This document shows positions 43,843 through 48,061 of a stretch of 48,061 bases of DNA, piece after piece. The notes under the pieces are model-generated. The model did no database searches and was not told the origin of the DNA. It was given only the letters and a program-made list of their open reading frames with translations. Each line of letters opens with the position of its first letter. The first letter of the stretch is position 1. The position numbers were made by a program, and so were the translations under genes. The DNA comes from Chloroflexota bacterium (GTDB taxonomy: Bacteria; Chloroflexota; Anaerolineae; Aggregatilineales; Phototrophicaceae). The stretch is taken from positions 1 through 48,061 of the forward strand of contig JAPOYU010000106.1 of the NCBI GenBank assembly GCA_026706395.1. Direction: 5' to 3'.

Positions 43843-44544
43843 ATGTCGGACGTATTGGCGCTCTATCGTGTTCAACAGCTGGAGCTTGAAATCATCGATC
43901 ATACAAAGCGGATCAAAACAATCAATCAGCAGATCGAAAATGATGAGGCGCTGCGCGAGGCGGAGACGGAGTTTGAGGCCGCCAAAACAGAATACGACGA
44001 CGCGGCAAGACGCGCGACAGACATGGAACTTGAAATAGCGTCTCTTGTGGACAAGCGCCAAGCCAGCGAAGCGCTTCTCTACGGTGGAGAAGTCAACAGT
44101 CCCAAGGAATTGCAGGACTTGCAAATGGAGCTCGAATCCTTGACGCGGCGGAAGGATGTTCTCGACGACGAATTGAAACGAATCCTAACGGAGCGCGACG
44201 ACTCCAAGCAGAAACTGGACGATACCGAGACCTTGTTGCAAGAAACGAAAAACGCGCGCGCCGCCGAAAATCAAGAACTGTTGGAAGAGAAAGAAACGTT
44301 GACCGCCACAGTAGGCGAACAGCTGACTAGGCGCAAAGCGGTCGTAAAGAAGATTCCAGCGAAAATTTACCAGACCTACAACAGCATGCGGGCGAAAAAC
44401 TCCAACCGTCCCGTTTCAGTGCTGAAGGACGACGCCTGTACCGTCTGCGGAATCGAGCAGAACAGCATGGTCATCACCGCCATAAACCGCAGCGATGACA
44501 TCGTAAACTGTCAAAGCTGCGGGCGGATCCTGATCAAGCTCTAG
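43843..44544 (+). CDS. Coiled-coil protein with C4-type zinc ribbon
   Basis: A 233-residue protein of the C4-type zinc-ribbon family (chlamydial CT398-like). About residues 5-170 are long coiled coil; LLYGGEVNSPKELQDLQ in its middle is the family hallmark. The C-terminal ribbon has CTVCGIE and CQSCGRILIKL, two C-x2-C pairs. These proteins are thought to bind nucleic acid or secretion and sigma-54 components, without a firm role in this kind of bacterium. AAGGAC lies before the ATG. Confidence 0.85.
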   Translation: MSDVLALYRVQQLELEIIDHTKRIKTINQQIENDEALREAETEFEAAKTEYDDAARRATDMELEIASLVDKRQASEALLYGGEVNSPKELQDLQMELESLTRRKDVLDDELKRILTERDDSKQKLDDTETLLQETKNARAAENQELLEEKETLTATVGEQLTRRKAVVKKIPAKIYQTYNSMRAKNSNRPVSVLKDDACTVCGIEQNSMVITAINRSDDIVNCQSCGRILIKL

Positions 44545-44572
44545 ACGGGCTTCCTGGCGGAACGGATACAAA

Positions 44573-44603
44573 GGCGCGGCGAAGTCTACTGTATGCCCGC
44601 GCC
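44573..44603. terminator. Possible bidirectional hairpin between convergent genes
   Basis: GGCGCGG (44573-44579) and CCGCGCC (44597-44603) form a 7-bp GC stem around 17 bases. There is no T-tract on either side, so termination by it is doubtful. Confidence 0.3.
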
Positions 44604-44848
44604 TATAGCACCAACTGCATAATGACGCTGATGCCCAGAAAGACCACCAGAGGGCTGAGGTCGATCCCGCCCATCGGCGGCAATGCGCTGCGGATCGGCG
44701 CCAATACGGGCTCGGTCACCTGATAAAGAAACCGGGCGATAGGGTTGTTGGGATCCAGGTTCGGCAGCCAACTCATCAACACTCGCGCCAGCAAGATTAA
44801 TTGATACGCGCTCAGCGCCAAGTAGAGCACTTCAAACAAAGCGGACAT
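44603..44848 (-). CDS. YggT family membrane protein
   Basis: An 81-residue protein with two hydrophobic segments (about residues 4-26 and 60-80) and the family motifs RVLMSWLPNLDPNNPIARF and TEPVLAPIRSALPP. YggT (YlmG) proteins influence division-septum or envelope processes and sit near yggS in many genomes. It follows yggS here by 32 bases. Confidence 0.9.
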   Translation of the reverse strand: MSALFEVLYLALSAYQLILLARVLMSWLPNLDPNNPIARFLYQVTEPVLAPIRSALPPMGGIDLSPLVVFLGISVIMQLVL

Positions 44849-44880
44849 CAGTATCTCAGCCTTTCCTTTTGCTTTCCTTG

Positions 44881-45603
44881 CTAAGTTCTATCTCCAAAAA
44901 TTGCGCGCCCGACACGAACCATCGTCGCGCCCTCTTCAATCGCCAACTCAAAGTCGTCAGTCATGCCCATACTCAATTCCGGCAAAGGCATATTTGCAGC
45001 GGACTGCATTTCCTCGCGCAAGGCAAACAGATCTGCAAAGACCCGCCGGTTTGTCGAATCGCCCGCGCCAAGCGGCGCCATCGTCATCAATCCTCGCACC
45101 TTCAAATTCTGCAACTGCATAATCTCTCCGTGCGCATCCAGCAGCCCTTCCAGCACTGCCGCATCCCGATACCAATTGTAACCCTTAAATCCGTATTTCG
45201 ATGCTTCTCCCGAAACATTGATCTCCAGCAGGACGTCAAGCTCGCGATTCTCATCGACCGCCAGGCGCGATAATCGCTGCGCCAAGCGGACGCTGTCTAT
45301 CGACTGCACGACATCGAATATCTTCGCGACATGCTTTGCCTTGCGACTCTGCACATGGCCGACCATGTGCCAGGTCACCGAGTTCGAAGCACCTTCAAGG
45401 ACTCGCGGAATCTTCTTTATGCCTTCTTCTACGCGGTTCTCGCCGATATGTTGCAGCCCCGCTTCTATGGCGCAAATGATATCGTCTGCCGATTTCTGCT
45501 TGCTGATCCCGACCAAGCTGACTTCCGCCGGGTCCCGTCTCGCCCGCGCGCATGCCGCCGCAATGCGGTCCTCAACTCGCTTGATGTTGCCGGCGATGTT
45601 CAT
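44881..45603 (-). CDS. YggS family pyridoxal-phosphate homeostasis protein
   Basis: A 240-residue PLP-binding barrel protein (also YlmE/PROSC) that keeps free pyridoxal phosphate in balance. The PLP Lys is K35 in LVGISKQKSAD; HMVGHVQSRKAKH and LSMGMTDDFELAIEEGATMVRVG are family signatures. The frame runs back to 45750, but ATG 45603 overlaps the pgeF stop (ATGA) and gives the standard start MNIAGNIKRVEDRI. Confidence 0.93.
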   Translation of the reverse strand: MNIAGNIKRVEDRIAAACARARRDPAEVSLVGISKQKSADDIICAIEAGLQHIGENRVEEGIKKIPRVLEGASNSVTWHMVGHVQSRKAKHVAKIFDVVQSIDSVRLAQRLSRLAVDENRELDVLLEINVSGEASKYGFKGYNWYRDAAVLEGLLDAHGEIMQLQNLKVRGLMTMAPLGAGDSTNRRVFADLFALREEMQSAANMPLPELSMGMTDDFELAIEEGATMVRVGRAIFGDRT

Positions 45604-46376
45604 AAGGAGATCACCACGCCGAAACGGCCTGTCATGCCCTCTTCCGCTCGATGCGAATAAAACTCGTCCGTATTCTCGTATGTGCAGATATCCAGAACTT
45701 CCACCTCGGTCACACCATGCCGAGACAAGTCGAGTTGATTGGCGCGCCAAAGATCAAATGTCTGCGTTCCCCCCGCCGGATCGCGCGCAACCACTCCGGC
45801 ATCTTCGCCGAAGTAAGCATCCGCCTCCGCAACAACATCTGCGCCCACCCGATAGTTTCGTCGCGAGATTGCCGGACCAATGACAGCCTGAATATCTTCC
45901 GGCAGACAGCCAAACGCAAAGCGCATCTCCCGCACCATCTTGCCCGCCATGCCTTTGACTGTTCCACGCCAGCCCGCATGCCCCAAGCCTATCGCCCGTC
46001 TCACGGGATCATAAAGCAGCAGCGGTACGCAGTCGGCGTAGCGCATCACAAGCGGACGATCTGCTTGATCAGTGATGATGGCATCGGCCTTCTTAAGTTG
46101 GCCATTTGACGACGTGTTCCCGTTGATGACGAGTGTCTCGACGCTGTGAACAAGCCAACTGCTTACGGCAGACCTGGGATTGACCTCAACTGCATCGTAG
46201 ATCCGCCGGTGGTTCTCCACGACGGCAGCCGGATCATCACCGATTGAAGCGCCTAGATTCAGTGACGACCAGTGTGATTTGCTGGCGCCGCCCTGCCGCG
46301 TAAAAATGCCGTGACGGACGCCCTGCCAGGCTTGATTGCGATAGAATGACAAACCCGACTTGCTGACCCGCTCCAA
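45600..46376 (-). CDS. pgeF: YlmD/YfiH laccase-domain protein (purine nucleoside phosphorylase / PgeF type)
   Basis: A 258-residue protein of the multicopper-like laccase-domain family. Metal/active-site residues lie in MRYADCVPLLLYD (Cys), GLGHAGWRGTVKGM (His) and the early SLNLG segment. E. coli members edit wrong peptidoglycan amino-acid linkages (PgeF), while other members have adenosine deaminase and purine phosphorylase activity, so the substrate is uncertain. It is first in a ylmD-ylmE-yggT run. An extended -10 promoter lies 51 bases before the ATG. Confidence 0.85.
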   Translation of the reverse strand: MERVSKSGLSFYRNQAWQGVRHGIFTRQGGASKSHWSSLNLGASIGDDPAAVVENHRRIYDAVEVNPRSAVSSWLVHSVETLVINGNTSSNGQLKKADAIITDQADRPLVMRYADCVPLLLYDPVRRAIGLGHAGWRGTVKGMAGKMVREMRFAFGCLPEDIQAVIGPAISRRNYRVGADVVAEADAYFGEDAGVVARDPAGGTQTFDLWRANQLDLSRHGVTEVEVLDICTYENTDEFYSHRAEEGMTGRFGVVISL

Positions 46377-46426
46377 CTCGCGGTTCTCCCCAGGCGTCGA
46401 TCGCCCAGACCTGACATTTCACGTTT

Positions 46427-46435
46427 ACTATAGCA
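46427..46435 (-). promoter_or_regulatory. Extended -10 promoter of pgeF
   Basis: On the minus strand TGCTATAGT (46435-46427) is a TGn-TATAGT extended -10 box without a good -35. It lies 51 bases before the pgeF start. Confidence 0.45.
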
Positions 46436-46561
46436 TGATTCCGCCGCCCTTATCAGAGCGCATACGCTCGTCCAAGTCCGTTCAGGAAACCGACTTTTCA
46501 ACCTGTTCAAGCTCTAATCTATGTGGGAGCGAAGGAACCTCAATGAAACCTAATCCGGCCG

Positions 46562-46570
46562 TGCTACAAT
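46562..46570 (+). promoter_or_regulatory. Extended -10 promoter of comF
   Basis: TGCTACAAT (46562-46570) is an extended -10 box. A start near 46577 would leave the ATG at 46615 as the first well-spaced start codon. Confidence 0.4.
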
Positions 46571-46614
46571 ATATGGGAGGCAGTCGTCGTGCTTCTCGCG
46601 GGAGATCGTCACCG

Positions 46615-47301
46615 ATGGCGCAGCAAACAGCATCCACGTCGAATACCTCTTCAAACTTCACATTTTCTGCCGGCGCAGTTTTCAATTGGCTGGTGGATCT
46701 GATCTTTCCGCCCAGATGCGGCAACTGTGGCCGTGTCGATTTTCGCTTCTGTGGTGATTGCCTTGGGCGGCTCGCTGCGCTGCCGCTTGACGTCACCACT
46801 GTAAGACAGGAATCGCTCGATGGTCTTTGTGGCACCGGCGTACAGGCCGGCATACTTGAAAACGCCGTCAAGTCCTTCAAGTACCATGACGCCTTAAATC
46901 TTTGCGCCCCGCTGGCTGACCGACTCAGCGCGAGCCTCAGCCAACAGAACTGGCGGATCGACGCTATCGTTCCCGTACCACTCCACTCTAACCGAGAATC
47001 TGAACGGGGATATAATCAGGCAGAATTGTTGAGCCGGCCGGTAGCGCAGGCAACCGGGATACCGTGCGAGCCGACTTGGTTAAGGCGGATTCGTGACACA
47101 AGCCAGCAGGCGCAGCTTGCCGCCGTCGACCGGCGTCAAAATGTCGCCGACGCCTTCCAGGCAAGTGCCGAGGTAGCCGGCAAGTCCATCTTGCTGGTTG
47201 ACGACGTTGTCACCACCGGTTCTACACTTGGCGCATGCGCCGGCGCGCTTCGCACGCGCAACGCAGAATCAGTCTTCGGCATTTGCGTCAGCACATCTTG
47301 A
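46615..47301 (+). CDS. comF: ComF family protein (phosphoribosyltransferase-like, DNA uptake)
   Basis: A 228-residue protein. The zinc finger near the start is FPPRCGNCGRVDFRFCGDCL and the phosphoribosyltransferase loop is SILLVDDVVTTGSTL. ComF proteins act in DNA uptake or fork repair and are often next to hpf, as here. The frame is open back to 46360. The ATG at 46543 has a good GAAGGA site and 46615 has CGGGAG ten bases upstream; the promoter-like box at 46562 and the normal length favour 46615. Confidence 0.88.
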   Translation: MAQQTASTSNTSSNFTFSAGAVFNWLVDLIFPPRCGNCGRVDFRFCGDCLGRLAALPLDVTTVRQESLDGLCGTGVQAGILENAVKSFKYHDALNLCAPLADRLSASLSQQNWRIDAIVPVPLHSNRESERGYNQAELLSRPVAQATGIPCEPTWLRRIRDTSQQAQLAAVDRRQNVADAFQASAEVAGKSILLVDDVVTTGSTLGACAGALRTRNAESVFGICVSTS

Positions 47302-47331
47302 CCATTTATCTTCTTCGCCAGGAGGACCTCT

Positions 47332-47928
47332 ATGGATATCAGCATTCATGGTGACGGAATCAGGATTTCCGAGTCGCTGGACGGATACACACGGTCGCGA
47401 GTTGATAAACTCGACCGATACCTGCCAAACATTGCCCATGTCGGGGTCGAACTGGCCATCATTCGCACTCACCGCGGCGCCGACATCGCAATCGCTCAAA
47501 TTACCGTGCAGCATGCTCGCGGCGCTATCCTGCGCGCCGAAGAAAGAATGAACATCGAGAACCGCGATACCATTCGCTATGCCATTAACAAGGCGGTTGA
47601 CAAGCTGCACAGGCAAATCGACCGATTCAAGAGCAAGCGCAAATCAAAAAACCAGCGGGTTCGCGACCGCTATCGCGCGACGATCGCCGAGTTGAACATC
47701 GCCGAGGATGTCCCGGATTACGATCTGCCGCAGCCCGAAGCGGCTGAGCAAATCGAGATCCTCCGCCGTAAACAGGTCGAACTCATCCCGATGAACGAAG
47801 ACGAGGCGATCGAACAGCTGGAATTGCTCGATCACAACTTCTACATGTTTATGAATGCCGAAACGACAGAAGTCAACGTGCTCTACCGGCGCGAGAATGG
47901 CGGCTATGGCATCCTGGTGCCGCAATAG
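47332..47928 (+). CDS. hpf: Ribosome hibernation-promoting factor, long form
   Basis: A 198-residue ribosome-binding stress protein that dimerises 70S ribosomes into inactive 100S particles. The N-terminal YfiA-type domain (about residues 1-105) ends in a basic stretch, KLHRQIDRFKSKRKSK, and the C-terminal dimerisation domain has VELIPMNEDEAIEQLELLDH and YRRENGGYGILVP. AGGAGG at 47320-47325 is an unusually strong ribosome site six bases before the ATG. Confidence 0.96.
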   Translation: MDISIHGDGIRISESLDGYTRSRVDKLDRYLPNIAHVGVELAIIRTHRGADIAIAQITVQHARGAILRAEERMNIENRDTIRYAINKAVDKLHRQIDRFKSKRKSKNQRVRDRYRATIAELNIAEDVPDYDLPQPEAAEQIEILRRKQVELIPMNEDEAIEQLELLDHNFYMFMNAETTEVNVLYRRENGGYGILVPQ

Positions 47929-47962
47929 AATCCGCCGGAGGGGCGACTGCAAATCACGGGCT

Positions 47963-48061
47963 TCATCGCTTCTGCCGCAGCGCTGACAGCCTTTGGTACT
48001 TGCGATACTCATACCAGGCCATCAGCAGCGACAGCCGCAGTCCATGCCACCGGTCCCGATA
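47963..48061 (-). CDS. C-terminal end of a minus-strand gene running off the window
   Basis: Read on the minus strand from the window edge, the frame gives 32 residues (YRDRWHGLRLSLLMAWYEYR, then KYQRLSALRQKR) and a TGA at 47965-47963. Its Tyr/Trp/Arg-rich composition looks like real protein with a membrane-proximal segment. The family cannot be named from so short a tail. Confidence 0.4.
   Translation of the reverse strand, partial: YRDRWHGLRLSLLMAWYEYRKYQRLSALRQKR

Noticed and set aside
47644..48012. 122-codon minus-strand frame over the end of hpf
   Set aside because: Antisense to hpf; the different minus-strand frame entering at 48061 looks more protein-like.
1..48061. CRISPR arrays, tRNA, rRNA or prophage genes
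   Set aside because: No regularly spaced repeats, cloverleaf-like segments, rRNA segments or phage structural genes were seen on reading both strands by eye.

Overview
The window looks like chromosomal DNA of a Chloroflexota (Anaerolineae-like) bacterium, with GC well above 50% and tightly packed genes. The strongest clue is a LysW-carrier lysine pathway of the kind known from Thermus, Deinococcus, Chloroflexi and archaea. It sits with a Thermus-type homocitrate synthase, a YlmD/YlmE/YggT cluster, a C4 zinc-ribbon coiled-coil protein and a long-form HPF. The phylum assignment is an inference; there is no rRNA in the window.

Layout. 1-4323: peptidoglycan-recycling operon (NagZ, AmiE-like hydrolase, MurK-like kinase, MurQ) with ATGA overlaps. 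4330-6453: enoyl-CoA hydratase, fabD and rpmF on the minus strand; rpmF has a consensus promoter and its own terminator. 6510-7367: fructosamine kinase. 7378-14002: lysine operon lysW-X-Y-Z-J-K-homocitrate synthase, preceded by a promoter, a 14-residue leader peptide with four Lys codons and a three-way attenuator. 13999-15318: an MFS gene inverted into the cluster. 15410-17217: homoaconitase subunits lysT and lysU. 17234-17874: a 641-bp mobile element with 12-bp terminal inverted repeats and a 9-bp target duplication; it lacks a transposase and carries an SOS-box-like palindrome. 17954-19489: comM/yifB. 19500-28771: minus-strand peptide-type ABC transporter operon ending in hydantoinase/oxoprolinase hyuA and hyuB. 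28791-29687: ftcD. 29781-32477: ppc. 32467-34475: VOC protein and M1-like lipoprotein peptidase. 34590-37317: UbiA-type prenyltransferase, small membrane protein, CCA-adding enzyme. 37458-40747: CcdA-TlpA fusion, second TlpA, DUF2085 protein. 40765-43726: PspA-like protein, unknown helical protein, large membrane protein. 43843-48061: zinc-ribbon protein, yggT, yggS, pgeF, comF, hpf and the tail of a minus-strand gene.

How it works together. The lys genes give an almost complete alpha-aminoadipate route to lysine on the LysW carrier; homoisocitrate dehydrogenase and the LysN aminotransferase are not in this window. The leader can sense charged lysyl-tRNA: a ribosome stalled on the Lys codons leaves an 8-nt strand free to pair with the 5' side of the terminator, and a ribosome reaching the stop codon covers it. 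The first operon would turn muropeptide fragments into GlcNAc-6-P and lactate. The ABC/HyuAB operon looks like uptake plus hydrolysis of a cyclic amide or small peptide.

The two observations most worth follow-up are the lysine attenuator at 7475-7582 and the non-autonomous element at 17234-17874.
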